From Promethearchaeota archaeon (lineage in GTDB: Archaea > Asgardarchaeota > Lokiarchaeia > Sigyniarchaeales > SOKP01), in the NCBI GenBank assembly GCA_016839555.1, contig JAEOUA010000004.1, positions 23,894 to 87,893 of the forward strand: a stretch of DNA of 64,000 nucleotides. The letters run 5' to 3'. This document shows positions 15,301 to 24,072 of this stretch, one piece after another (the first letter of the stretch is position 1; every line of letters starts with the position of its first letter). Under the pieces are notes generated by a model that worked only from the letters and a program-made list of their open reading frames with translations, ran no database searches and was not told the DNA's origin. A program made the translations under genes and the position numbers.

Positions 15301-18000
15301 TTAAGAGGATTAAATGTATCATATACTTTTAATTACTCTGATACCCTTTCCAATCCAATATCGAGAGCTAATTATTCAGTAATTGGTGATGATTATAATT
15401 TCAATTATTTCTTACAAGATTTTGGAAATGGTACATATACAATGCATCTCGATACCGATAATGTGGTTGCGGGATTCACTTATCAATTTCAATTTAATGT
15501 ATCAGCAACTGGAAATGAAACCCAAATAATAACCTTAAATATCACAGTGACTATCACTCAAACAGCTATCGTGAATGTATCATTTAATGATACCATCGCC
15601 AGAAATTCTGGATTAAATCAAACCATTGAGTTTTACTTCAATGATACTACTAATAACCAACCAATAACAGGATTAACTAGTAATGATATTGTTGTATATG
15701 ATAACTCGACGGGTTCAATTTGGGATACGAATGATTTTAATTGGACTTTGATTAATATTGCTGGAGCTGGGAATTATCGTTTAAATGTTAGTATGAATAC
15801 TAAAAATTCTGGATGGTATACTTTAAGGATTGAAGTGTCGAAATTACCAAACTATGATACGAGTATTGAGTATATTACCTTTTACTTGAGAGGAAATTAT
15901 ACTCTAATAGGTATGCAGACCGTAGAGGGCCCACAAACCAATCCTCTAGGTCCAATAGACGGAAATTATACAATATATCTCGGAAGCGATATGTATGTAG
16001 AATTTAATATCACGGATACAGAGAATAGCAATAAACTTGTAACTGGGCCGGTTCTCAATTATGAAATATGGTATATAAACTTGGATGACTCAAGCGATAA
16101 TGGAACAATTTCAGAATCACTTTATTTTGATTCTATTGTTGATAATAGATTTGAAGGATCTATTTCAATTTCCCAAATTACAAACAATGGTACATATCAA
16201 ATAACAATAACAGTTGTGAAATTAAATTACGAAAATAGTACATATAGCTTTAACCTTACAATAGTTAATAGGCTCAATGTAAATCTACAAGTAATAAATC
16301 CGCCCAGTCAAATAATAGCAGGAGAAACATTCAATTTAACTTTTTATACCACATTATATAATGGAACTAATTGGATTCCGATTGAGAATGCGAGTATTTC
16401 AGTTATTACCTATATTAATGGTCTATACTTTGACACTTTTCCAGGTACAACTAACAGCTCTGGATACGTGGTAATTCAGATGACTATTCCAAATACTGCA
16501 AAAACCATGAATTTAACAGTTCAATTAACCGGAGATTATTATCATAAAGATACATCAATTATCATCGATTATATATCAGTAAAGTCAACAATTGCTCCTA
16601 TTTTCCCTCCTGGTGAAGAAGGATTTACTTTGGAAGATATACTCCTTTACTTAATAATCGGGATTGTTGGAATCGTTGTCATTATATCTGCGGTTGCAGT
16701 GCATAGAAAAGTTATTGTACCAAAAAAGGAAGCGAAACAAAAGATTCTAAAAGAAGTTAAAACCATATTTGACGATGCGATTAATTTAGAACATCTTTTA
16801 GTATTATATAAAGGTATGGGGGCATGTATCTTTTTCAAATCGTTTGCTTCAGAAAAGATTGATCCCGATTTAATTAGTGGATTTATCTCCGCTGTTTCTT
16901 CATTTGGAAAAGAAATCGAATCACAAAAAGCATTAAATGAGATGAAGTACGGCGATAAAACATTACTTCTTTCTGATGGAGAATATATTAGAGTAGCATT
17001 AGTTTTAGATAAAAAAGCATCCTTACCTTTAAGAAGAAATCTTAGAGAATTCGTTATAGAGTTTGAGGAGAAATATGGAGATCAATGTGAAGAATGGAGA
17101 GGAAAACTAGATGTATTTAAAGGTGCTGAGCCTTTAGTAGATAAACACTTTAATACCTCAATAATTCTCCCCCACAGAATTTACTATAAACCTGCAGTTG
17201 TAAAAAGTCTTAAAAATACACATAGCAAGGATATTTTAAAAATTACAGAAAAATTACTAAAAGAAACCGGAAGAGAGTTCTTTTTCATTTCAAAATTACT
17301 TGATAAGACAAAACAAGAAAGTAATAAAGATATTGCAGAAATTTTCATGGGAATTAAAGATTTGAGGGAGCGGGGATTACTTGCTCCCATAGATATCAGT
17401 AAACTTGAAGAAATACCAATATCTCCAGAAGAACGAAGAGAAATTGAGCAAAAAGTATATCAATTTTTAAAGCTTCCTGAAGCACAAAAACAAGAAATTA
17501 TCGAGCAGCTATTAAAAACAAGTCCAGAAGAAAGGCGAGCTTATATCGCCAGTTTAGAAAAACAAGAAGAGATTATATCCGCTCCAGTGAAATCGAAAAT
17601 AGGTGAAAAGGTGATTGAAAATAAAAAAGAAGCCAAAAATGAGCTAAAAAAGCTTAGGAAAAGAGCAGATAAAGAGAGAGCAATTCATAATTATCAAAAA
17701 GCGATTGATATATATGAACAGGCAGCAATTATTGCTAATAATTGGGATATGAAAGATTTATTTGCAGAATATCAAGAAGAAATACGGCTTACACAAATAG
17801 GCGAAAATGAGCTTAATATGAAAGAACATGTACAAAAAGCTGAAAAATTTGAAAAACGGGAAGATTATAAAAATGCAGCTGAAGAATATGAGCAAGCATC
17901 GAAATTTGCTTCACAAATATTTAAGTTGGGAGAAAATAAAATGCAAGATTTAGTGAAAGAATATACTAGAAAAGCAAAGAAATTTCAAAAAATGAGTTAA
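12337..18000 (+). CDS. Giant surface receptor-like protein with longin-like and TPR-like cytoplasmic tail
   Basis: An 1887-residue single-pass membrane protein. A basic N-terminus and hydrophobic segment (about 16-33) form a signal peptide. The ectodomain (to about 1430) is Asn/Ser/Thr-rich with many N-x-S/T sequons and contains about five consecutive units of roughly 103 residues from about 558 to 1073, each with SGDTFNI-like and YNDT motifs, probably Ig- or cadherin-like beta domains. One transmembrane helix lies at about 1432-1455. The cytoplasmic part begins with a segment I read as an Asgard longin/roadblock-type fold (ACIFFKSF...DPDLISGFISAVSSFGKEI), then a helical region with SPEERR motifs, then TPR-like helices (YQKAIDIYEQAAIIA, YKNAAEEYEQASKFA). 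Longin domains elsewhere bind small GTPases, so a surface-to-GTPase link is inferred. Ligand unknown. Confidence 0.85.
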   Translation: MIKFTIKKRKTKRCIFLIILTFGLLFSGFLDLIANPNLLQSNNSNLYYYNNFPTSLPHSSNGYSTSFNNTGNPLNITLHQSKIEMGTPLFEILNTSDSSNSTISTSTPSDTLFNSTTSQIFIENITAPDKILQLENDTDHYSDLSTARLFSFEIPINCTLDSVTIYLNNTSSVNPTAVGIFLWGSQSGLPYNYITQLGTSKTIPADGEGYYTYNNLNILLNDTDTTNKIFFIRVIDTGIGSARIFGKNDGADGDPDDSDVYYYLVDHYESIAIDYFANITLKANSNPSRPSDIGLKINGTLVDNGGASGTGNLTILKEYSTLPDQIEYNITADWWDVSCNITKIIVNYTRSDLTAITEYSISGSNQTVQWNATLGNFNNFDIAFNNYWINYTVPESWLNFNAYNASNSIPSENITVGSPSNGYKEVQIYPAGNSTNWYISAESPNLVNDILVFLAGETNEIYSVNHSDTIDINVTFSDTIWNGNITLNIYSPSDTGNYLNHTYSLNTSSLSPNTEFYLNNWTIDNIKDYGIFKVQVDWTNGTDAGFVEINLTINAVTDLIVQGPSTTIYDAGDIFDVQVLYNDTGQGLDIDNANISYKINTGSYRPIDQNVTKLGSGLYNISVDCNDTDLIYGQNTITINASKQYYNEATTSFNFTVFAETALSIKYPPLDSFYNSSDTFEVRVFFNDTIKDAGIDNAIINYSLDGGSSYRGDNVENFHNGYYNITVNCNDTQFNDYGDITLIVNASKAYHHNQSQQVNISVKGETLLTIISPSPLDSFNSGDTFNITVQYNDTSRNQGISGASFTVKVNGTAYTEVIYHDLLNGTYDITLNASDNEFFPYGIVTIELNFSKDVYYSSNNSVQVQIIGESTFDRLSPEMYAIYLSGEQFNIILQYNDSVRNIGIDDATIEYTLNGTGYKSINWAYEGNGIYNITIDVDDSDFGSTYGYRNIIVNVSRAFYVNHSLTYTFHRQIPTSIDPSNFQDLGSVLRGLNVSYTFNYSDTLSNPISRANYSVIGDDYNFNYFLQDFGNGTYTMHLDTDNVVAGFTYQFQFNVSATGNETQIITLNITVTITQTAIVNVSFNDTIARNSGLNQTIEFYFNDTTNNQPITGLTSNDIVVYDNSTGSIWDTNDFNWTLINIAGAGNYRLNVSMNTKNSGWYTLRIEVSKLPNYDTSIEYITFYLRGNYTLIGMQTVEGPQTNPLGPIDGNYTIYLGSDMYVEFNITDTENSNKLVTGPVLNYEIWYINLDDSSDNGTISESLYFDSIVDNRFEGSISISQITNNGTYQITITVVKLNYENSTYSFNLTIVNRLNVNLQVINPPSQIIAGETFNLTFYTTLYNGTNWIPIENASISVITYINGLYFDTFPGTTNSSGYVVIQMTIPNTAKTMNLTVQLTGDYYHKDTSIIIDYISVKSTIAPIFPPGEEGFTLEDILLYLIIGIVGIVVIISAVAVHRKVIVPKKEAKQKILKEVKTIFDDAINLEHLLVLYKGMGACIFFKSFASEKIDPDLISGFISAVSSFGKEIESQKALNEMKYGDKTLLLSDGEYIRVALVLDKKASLPLRRNLREFVIEFEEKYGDQCEEWRGKLDVFKGAEPLVDKHFNTSIILPHRIYYKPAVVKSLKNTHSKDILKITEKLLKETGREFFFISKLLDKTKQESNKDIAEIFMGIKDLRERGLLAPIDISKLEEIPISPEERREIEQKVYQFLKLPEAQKQEIIEQLLKTSPEERRAYIASLEKQEEIISAPVKSKIGEKVIENKKEAKNELKKLRKRADKERAIHNYQKAIDIYEQAAIIANNWDMKDLFAEYQEEIRLTQIGENELNMKEHVQKAEKFEKREDYKNAAEEYEQASKFASQIFKLGENKMQDLVKEYTRKAKKFQKMS
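14008..15555 (+). repeat. Five tandem Ig-like units within the giant surface protein
   Basis: Protein-level repeat of about 103 residues, diverged in DNA. Each unit has a xSGDxFxIxVxYNDT-like strand pair near its start, a GNGxYNITVD-like segment in the middle and a xNASKxYY-like segment near its end. The fifth unit is the most diverged. Confidence 0.75.
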
Positions 18001-18147
18001 ATTTTTATTTTATTTTTTTAAAATTTTTTTATATTTTAAATTATAATCTATATCAAATTCACAGTTTAATTCTAGAATCAATTCAAATCTAGTTTTTTTT
18101 ATTTTTTAAGTTTCTCTAAAAATGTATTTTAAAAAAATAATAGATTA

Positions 18148-19443
18148 TTAGTCCGAAATACCATCCTCTGTTATTGAAAATACCGCTTCTGCAACGGGTA
18201 AATGGGGTGCATCAACCACCTTAGCTACGCGCTGTTCTCCTTTGCCTTTTCGCAGATAAATCCGAATTGTAGAGCCGTGAGCGATTATATTACCTCCTGT
18301 AGCTTGAATTGGATTGCCATAAAATACATTTGGTTTCGCTTGGACTTGATTAGTGACACATATACTTAAATCTGGATAGATATCCGTGAGTCTTAGTAAA
18401 TCATGTAAATGTTGATTAATACGCTGTTGACGATCTGCCAAAGTTCCCCTTCCTATATATTCCGATCGAAAGTGTCCGATTAACGAATCAACCACGATCA
18501 ATTTGATATTTTTTTCTTTGATTATATTTGTTGCTTCTTTTACAAGAAGGATTTGATGATCTGAATTGTAGGCTCTTCCATATATAATATTTTTAAGAAC
18601 TTTTTTATGGTCTAAATCTAGGGCTTCAGACATTTGAATTATTCTTTCTGGTCGAAAAGTTCCTTCTGTATCAATATATAATGCGGCTCCCTCAATTCCT
18701 CCTTTTTCTTTTGGTAATTGGACATTCACACATAATTGATGCATTATTTGCGTTTTTCCTGTTCTAAATTCTCCAAAAAATTCTAATACCGCTCCGGTTT
18801 CTATTCCCCCTAATAATAAATTATCCAATTCTTGGCTTCCTGAGGTTATTCGACTTATATTTTTTCTATGATTCCATACTTCTTTAGCAGATTTAAATCC
18901 GATATTTAATTTTTTCATCGCAGATTGAATAATTTTCGCAGTGGTTTTTTCACCTAGTCCACTATCCTCTTGAATAATAGAAGGAGGTGTAAATGCTATT
19001 GATTCAAGGCTTGAAAATCCAGCCTCCACTAATTTTACAAGAGTTGCTTCCCCAACCCCAGGGAGAGTCTTTACTCTTTCGATACATTCTTGCATTGTAA
19101 GATCTTTTTCTTTTGTATCTTCTTTTTCTGAATCTTTTTCCTCTAAAAATTCTTCATCTTCTAACTCTTCGTTTTCTTCTAACTCTTCGAATTCTTCTTC
19201 ATCTTTGAAATCTTCTTCATCTTTGAAATCCTCTTCATCTTCTAAACCCTCTTCATCCTCGAAATCTTCTTTTTCCACTAAATTTTCTTCGCTTTCGGGA
19301 TCCTCTTCATCAATAATTTCTTGAGCATACTTAAGATGTTCTTTATAAATCTTTCCCTTCACATGAGTTCGCTCACACTCTGAGCAATAATATGGATCTC
19401 CCATCTTAAAACCTTCATCGCCATTCTTTTCAGCAATAGTCAA
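18148..19443 (-). CDS. radA: DNA repair and recombination protein RadA with long acidic N-terminal extension
   Basis: Archaeal Rad51/RecA-family recombinase that forms filaments on single-stranded DNA. The core is standard: helix-hairpin-helix at about 127-176 ([16 protein letters not shown]), Walker [10 protein letters not shown] at 224-232, Walker B-type IKLIVVDS, and L2-region NQVQAKPN; no intein. Unusually, about 115 residues precede the core: a small C-x2-C...H...H element (C20, C23, H27, H36) and a very acidic stretch at about 46-113. The usual archaeal RadA is 320-350 residues; this is 431. Start TTG 19443 has GTGAT 9 bases upstream, partly within a small hairpin; ATG 19404 is the alternative and would keep the Cys element. 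Monocistronic. Confidence 0.93.
   Translation of the reverse strand: MTIAEKNGDEGFKMGDPYYCSECERTHVKGKIYKEHLKYAQEIIDEEDPESEENLVEKEDFEDEEGLEDEEDFKDEEDFKDEEEFEELEENEELEDEEFLEEKDSEKEDTKEKDLTMQECIERVKTLPGVGEATLVKLVEAGFSSLESIAFTPPSIIQEDSGLGEKTTAKIIQSAMKKLNIGFKSAKEVWNHRKNISRITSGSQELDNLLLGGIETGAVLEFFGEFRTGKTQIMHQLCVNVQLPKEKGGIEGAALYIDTEGTFRPERIIQMSEALDLDHKKVLKNIIYGRAYNSDHQILLVKEATNIIKEKNIKLIVVDSLIGHFRSEYIGRGTLADRQQRINQHLHDLLRLTDIYPDLSICVTNQVQAKPNVFYGNPIQATGGNIIAHGSTIRIYLRKGKGEQRVAKVVDAPHLPVAEAVFSITEDGISD
19185..19270 (-). repeat. Short tandem repeat in the acidic region of radA
   Basis: Near-perfect 18-base units (TTCTTCATCTTTGAAATC on the plus strand, with variants) are repeated about four times, encoding DEEDFK-like hexapeptides. 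Slippage-prone, so length may vary among strains. Confidence 0.7.
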
Positions 19444-19748
19444 TAATTATCACTTATTTTTAGTGTGATTTTTATAGTTTTTTCTAAATATATTAAAGCG
19501 ATATGTATTTTAAAATAAAATACACTAATTATTTTCTAATTTATTAATTAATGAATAACTTAATTAACCCCAATTTTTCTAAAAAATTAAATTACTTTTA
19601 ACTATTTTATTATTAAATAACCCTATTTCCCATATTTTTCTAAAATTTCGTCCTGAGTGGTTAAACTATTCGATTACATCTTTTTATGAAGATTTGTATT
19701 CTAAAGAAAAAGAAAATAATTATAAGATACTAATTATAAGTAATAATT
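19444..19748 (+). other. Divergent intergenic region radA / SIS gene
   Basis: 305 bases of AT-rich sequence between the divergent starts of radA (minus) and the phosphoglucose-isomerase-like gene (plus); it must hold both promoters. Next to radA there is a small inverted repeat (ATCACT at 19449-19454 and AGTGTGAT at 19462-19469) overlapping its ribosome site. I see no RNA gene or other structure. Confidence 0.6.
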
Positions 19749-21002
19749 ATGCCTCAAACTAATTCATTAGATTCGTTTGAATTAGAATATTATCCAAAAG
19801 TCTCTGAAAATCTTATAAGAAAAAGTATAAAATTTATTAATGAAAAAAAGGAAAAGTGGCAAGATCCTTTTTTCACAGACACAAAATCTTACTTAAACTT
19901 AAATGAAATTAGAAAGGTTTCATCTAAATACTTAACTCCAGAGATTCAAAATGTGATAATTCTTGCTACAGGCGGCTCAATTCAAACACTTTTTGCTTTA
20001 AAGCATTTATCAAAAAAAAATATCATTCCAATAATGAGTGCAAGGTCTATAGAATTAAAAAATTGTCTAGAAAATACCAACTCTCAAAATAGTATTGTGA
20101 TTCCTATTTCTCGAAGCGGCGAAACACTCGATGTTAATTCTACCATTGGTACTTTTGTAGAACATAATTATCCTTTTTTAGGACTTTCTTCTCGTGGAAG
20201 AATGAGAGAATTATTAGAAGAAATTAATGCACCCATTTTGGAGGTTCCCGATCTATCAGGTCGCTTTGCTGCCTCTATTACGAATGTCGCTATACTCCCT
20301 GCTTATATTTCTGGGATTGAAATATATAATTTTTTAGAAGGATTAAAAATAGGCTATAATATCTTTATGAATACTCAAAACAATTCCTCTTTAGAATTTG
20401 CCTCTTATTTGTATAATTTACATAAAAAAGGATACAAAATAATTTTTTCAATGCCCTATTCTAAAAATCTTGACGGGAGCATTGGTTTATTTGTTCAAGA
20501 AATTTCTGAAAGCACCGGAAAGGTGGGAAGAGGCTTAATGGGAGCATATCAAGAAGCTCCACTCTGTCAACATTCTGTCCTAGAATTCTTATTGGGAGGA
20601 ACTAAAGGCATAGTAATACCAATAATTTTTATAGTGAATGAAGAATTTCCTGATCTTAAATTAAACTCATCAATTACATATCTTAATGGAAAAAATGCAA
20701 ATAAAGTTATAAATTATCAAGCAGATGCTACATTTCAAGCACTAATCAAGCAAGAAGTTCCGACAGCTAAAATATCTATTCAAACACCTGATGAAAAAAA
20801 TATTGGGATTTTAATAGCGTTTATTCAATCTTGCATTTATTATCTATGTTTATTGCTTGATGTAAACTGGGCAAATAATCCAATGGTAAATATTGGTAAA
20901 GAAATTTGCAATGAAGCTCTTAAAAATGAGTTTACGTTTTTAAAAATGAAAGAATCAAGAAATAAATTAGCTAAAGAGAAGTATAAGAATTTTTTTGATT
21001 AA
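19749..21002 (+). CDS. Phosphoglucose isomerase-like SIS-domain protein
   Basis: A 417-residue sugar isomerase-domain protein, most like glucose-6-phosphate isomerase, which interconverts glucose-6-P and fructose-6-P. Visible marks are the phosphate-binding SRSGETLDV segment, the SGRFAASITNVAILP stretch corresponding to the PGI signature (GGR-(Y/F)-S), the EISESTGK segment matching PGI (W)AESLGK, and QHSVLEFLLGG matching the catalytic QHS(Q/L)LQ region with its His. The protein is shorter than bacterial PGI (about 450-550). Isomerisation of another sugar phosphate remains possible. It is convergent with aspartate kinase, with only 3 bases between the stops. Confidence 0.8.
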   Translation: MPQTNSLDSFELEYYPKVSENLIRKSIKFINEKKEKWQDPFFTDTKSYLNLNEIRKVSSKYLTPEIQNVIILATGGSIQTLFALKHLSKKNIIPIMSARSIELKNCLENTNSQNSIVIPISRSGETLDVNSTIGTFVEHNYPFLGLSSRGRMRELLEEINAPILEVPDLSGRFAASITNVAILPAYISGIEIYNFLEGLKIGYNIFMNTQNNSSLEFASYLYNLHKKGYKIIFSMPYSKNLDGSIGLFVQEISESTGKVGRGLMGAYQEAPLCQHSVLEFLLGGTKGIVIPIIFIVNEEFPDLKLNSSITYLNGKNANKVINYQADATFQALIKQEVPTAKISIQTPDEKNIGILIAFIQSCIYYLCLLLDVNWANNPMVNIGKEICNEALKNEFTFLKMKESRNKLAKEKYKNFFD

Positions 21003-21005
21003 TGA

Positions 21006-22463
21006 TTAATTTTGCATTAATTTTTTATTTATAAAGGCATCATATAATACATTTACCGCTCTCACACAATCTTCCCTCTTAATAATAATGGTAATATTTA
21101 GCTCAGAACTTCCTTGTGCTATTGCCCTTACATTAATTCCATTATTACCTAAAGTTGTGAATACTTTTCCAGCAATTCCTGGGGTATGAAGCATTCCAGC
21201 ACCAATAACTGCGATTAGGGAAATATCATTATCTATCTTGATAGAAAACCATTGTTTACCAAACCAATCGGAATTTCTAAGAAGACAACTAACTTTCATA
21301 GAATCTTCCAAATCTATTCCAAATGTAATATTATTTTCTGAGGAACTTTGTGAAATAAATTTTATATTTATGTTATTTTCTCCTAAAAGATTAAAAAGTT
21401 TTGCTGCGGTTCCTGGTAGAGAAACCATCGTTCCGCTTTCAATTTTAACCATTGATAATCTTTTAATTGAAGTTATAGCTTTTATCAAAGTGGCTCCTTT
21501 TTGTACTTCCTTAGTAATTGTAGTATATTTTTCCGAATAAGGATCAGCAAAGGGGTGTATTTCTGAGGGCACATTCCTTTTTTCATTTACATCCAAACAT
21601 AATGGATGAAGTACTTTCGATCCAAAAAAGGCTAATTCTTTTGCTTCTATGTAAGAAATTTGAGTAAGAAGTGAGGTCTGTTGAGCAATTTTAGGATCAG
21701 CGTTTAAAAATCCTTCAACATCTTTCCAATATATTACTTTACAGTCAAAATTAGGTTCTAATCCATAAGCCAATATTGCCGCTGTTAAATCAGTCCCACC
21801 CCGACCAAGGGTTGTGATTTTTTTATCTCTCGTGGAACCATAAAAACCAGTAACACATACCAAATCACATTTATTAGATTTGATGAGATTAGATATTCGT
21901 TGCTGAATTTTTTGTTCTGTTTCATCTAATAATGGTAAAGCCCTTCCGAAATTATCATCAGTGAGTATTATTTCATCTGAAGAGATAAATTCTGAATTTA
22001 AACCTATGGAATTGAAATATTTAGATACAATAAAAGTGCTGAGCTTTTCTCCATAGCTCATGATAAGATCTAATATATCTAAACTGGGGCGTAATAATCT
22101 AACAACTCTACCTAATTGCACAAGTTCATTAATATTTGATTCTAAAAAGTCTATAACATCTTGATATTCCACAGATTCTTTATTTATGTTCTCATCAATG
22201 AATTCTTTATGTTTTTTTCTTATAGATTCAATTAGATAACGACATTCACGGTAATTCTCATTATCTTTTTCTCCATCTCCACACGATTTATTATAAAAGT
22301 TGATCAGCTGGTCTGTAATCCCCTTGAATGCGGAGGTAACAATAATTATATTTGCTTGTTTCATATATTTTTTAACAATTTCGGTGGTCTGGGAAAAAGA
22401 TTCCACGTTTTTCAGACAAGACCCACCGAATTTCATAATGATAATCTTTTGTTTCTTTTTCAT
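21006..22463 (-). CDS. lysC: Aspartate kinase with C-terminal ACT domains
   Basis: Phosphorylates aspartate, the first step towards lysine, threonine and methionine. From ATG 22463 it is 485 residues. The N-terminal MKFGGSCLKN is the kinase signature; TTLGRGGTDLTAA marks the aspartate/ATP site; the C-terminal third has two ACT modules (VSLPGTAAKLFNLLGENNIN and GMLHTPGIAGKVFTTLGNN), which normally give feedback inhibition by lysine or threonine. A GTG at 22475 would add four residues, but GTGAT lies at a suitable distance before ATG 22463. No other gene of the pathway is adjacent. Confidence 0.93.
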   Translation of the reverse strand: MKKKQKIIIMKFGGSCLKNVESFSQTTEIVKKYMKQANIIIVTSAFKGITDQLINFYNKSCGDGEKDNENYRECRYLIESIRKKHKEFIDENINKESVEYQDVIDFLESNINELVQLGRVVRLLRPSLDILDLIMSYGEKLSTFIVSKYFNSIGLNSEFISSDEIILTDDNFGRALPLLDETEQKIQQRISNLIKSNKCDLVCVTGFYGSTRDKKITTLGRGGTDLTAAILAYGLEPNFDCKVIYWKDVEGFLNADPKIAQQTSLLTQISYIEAKELAFFGSKVLHPLCLDVNEKRNVPSEIHPFADPYSEKYTTITKEVQKGATLIKAITSIKRLSMVKIESGTMVSLPGTAAKLFNLLGENNINIKFISQSSSENNITFGIDLEDSMKVSCLLRNSDWFGKQWFSIKIDNDISLIAVIGAGMLHTPGIAGKVFTTLGNNGINVRAIAQGSSELNITIIIKREDCVRAVNVLYDAFINKKLMQN

Positions 22464-22660
22464 CAATCTGATCACTAATGAACTTTTATTTTTCTATCTT
22501 ATTATCATAAAATTAAACAATTTTAAGATTTTTACTAAAATAATCATCAGATTATGAAAATACAGATTAGTTTGGTTTTCTCCTTATGAATAAAATAAAT
22601 CGAATTATAAAATTTGAATATTCTATATTTGAAAAATAAGATCTTTTTCAGAATTATAGT

Positions 22661-23122
22661 TTAACTATATTTTTGTATTATAATATCTGATTCTTTTAAC
22701 AAATTTTCTTTTATTTTATTTTCCATATTATACCCTTCTTTATAAACAAGTCGTTTAATCCCCGCATTTATTAACACTTTTAAGCAACTCATACAAGGAA
22801 AAGTTGTAGAATATAAAGTGGTATAACCTTTTAATGATGTTCCATGTAGAGCGGCTTGAATTATGCAATTTAATTCAGCGTGGACTCCTCGACAGAGTTC
22901 TGGTTTTTCTCCGGGTTTTAAGTTTGTTCTAACACACGTTTTTTTAGTGCAATGCTTAAATCCCGATGGGGCGCCATTATAACCTGTTGATATTATATGT
23001 GAATCTTTAACTAATACGGCCCCCACTTTTCTTTTAATACAAGTGGATCTCTGAGATACCACTTGTGCAATACTCATAAAATATTCATCCTTAGAGATTC
23101 TTTTTGTACTTTTTTGGTCCAT
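22661..23122 (-). CDS. Deoxycytidylate (dCMP) deaminase
   Basis: A 153-residue zinc deaminase that converts dCMP to dUMP for thymidylate synthesis. The zinc site is H81-A-E83 plus PC-x2-C (C110, C113), in the order typical of dCMP deaminases and ComEB; the N-terminal segment [21 protein letters not shown] is also characteristic. A second Cys group (C58, C63, C77) precedes the active site, as in dCMP deaminases with an extra structural zinc. Monocistronic, divergent from the methyltransferase gene. Confidence 0.92.
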   Translation of the reverse strand: MDQKSTKRISKDEYFMSIAQVVSQRSTCIKRKVGAVLVKDSHIISTGYNGAPSGFKHCTKKTCVRTNLKPGEKPELCRGVHAELNCIIQAALHGTSLKGYTTLYSTTFPCMSCLKVLINAGIKRLVYKEGYNMENKIKENLLKESDIIIQKYS

Positions 23123-23309
23123 TTTTAAAACATTATTTTTATTTTTTATAATTATGAATAGAAATAATATTTTTATACTCTTCTATTTGTTTAATGATAT
23201 AAAATCCTCAGAATTTTTACTGGCAAGTTCCACCACATAAAAATAAATAAAAGCAGTATGATTTTATATATCAAATATAAAATATTCAAAAATTTTAATA
23301 ATAATTTAA

Positions 23310-23903
23310 ATGCTGAGAGCAACTCGTGGATTTGGCATATTAGAAAACTTTTTGTCTATTCAGAGGATGAAATTAGCTCAAAAATTTATCAAAAAGTATA
23401 ATAAGAACGGCAAGATTTTAGATATTGGATGCGGGGCTTATCCTTTATTTCTCATTAATTCTGACTTTCAAGAAAAAGTGGGTATTGATCAAATAATTAC
23501 TCCAATTAAGATTAAGAATTTAAATCTCTCACTGAATAATTATGATTTAACTGAAAAAAATGCGCTTTCCTTTCAAAAAAATACATTTGAGACCATTACA
23601 ATGTTGGCATTTATTGAACATATTGATCCCAAGAAAGTAGACTCTTTGTTTAAGAATTGTTATAACTTATTAAAAAAAGGAGGGATTTTATTCTTAACAA
23701 CTCCAGCTAAATGGAGTCATTTACCATTAAAAATAATGTCAAAATTTCGTTTAGTAAGTCCAGATGAGATTAAAGAACATAAATACGCTTATTATCTTCA
23801 AGAACTCGTGAATAAACTAAAGAAATCAGGATTTAAGCAGGAAAATATAGAAAAAGGCTATTTTGAATTTTTTCTTAATTTATGGATATGTGCTAAAAAA
23901 TAA
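23310..23903 (+). CDS. Class I SAM-dependent methyltransferase
   Basis: A 197-residue methyltransferase of unknown substrate. Motif I is ILDIGCGAYPL (about 36-46), followed by the acidic loop GIDQI, motif II-like TITMLAFIEHID and the post-motif LLKKGGILFLTTPAKW. This arrangement is that of small-molecule or glycan/lipid methyltransferases (UbiE/Methyltransf_11 type). It is an isolated gene with no informative neighbour, so no substrate is suggested. Confidence 0.85.
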   Translation: MLRATRGFGILENFLSIQRMKLAQKFIKKYNKNGKILDIGCGAYPLFLINSDFQEKVGIDQIITPIKIKNLNLSLNNYDLTEKNALSFQKNTFETITMLAFIEHIDPKKVDSLFKNCYNLLKKGGILFLTTPAKWSHLPLKIMSKFRLVSPDEIKEHKYAYYLQELVNKLKKSGFKQENIEKGYFEFFLNLWICAKK

Positions 23904-24072
23904 AATTCAATAAATCCAACTTTTTATGAATATGATAGTTTTTATGGAGAATATGAGTTTTTAAATATAAAAATTTTGAAAATTAGATATCTCTTCCTTT
24001 TTATAAGTGATTTTGTAATAATCTAATTATTTAAACTCATATAAAAAATTTTTTTTCCTTTATTGATTAAAC

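Noticed and set aside
18148..19443. Intein in RadA
   Set aside because: The extra length is all N-terminal; the recombinase core is continuous from helix-hairpin-helix to the end with no splice-junction residues.
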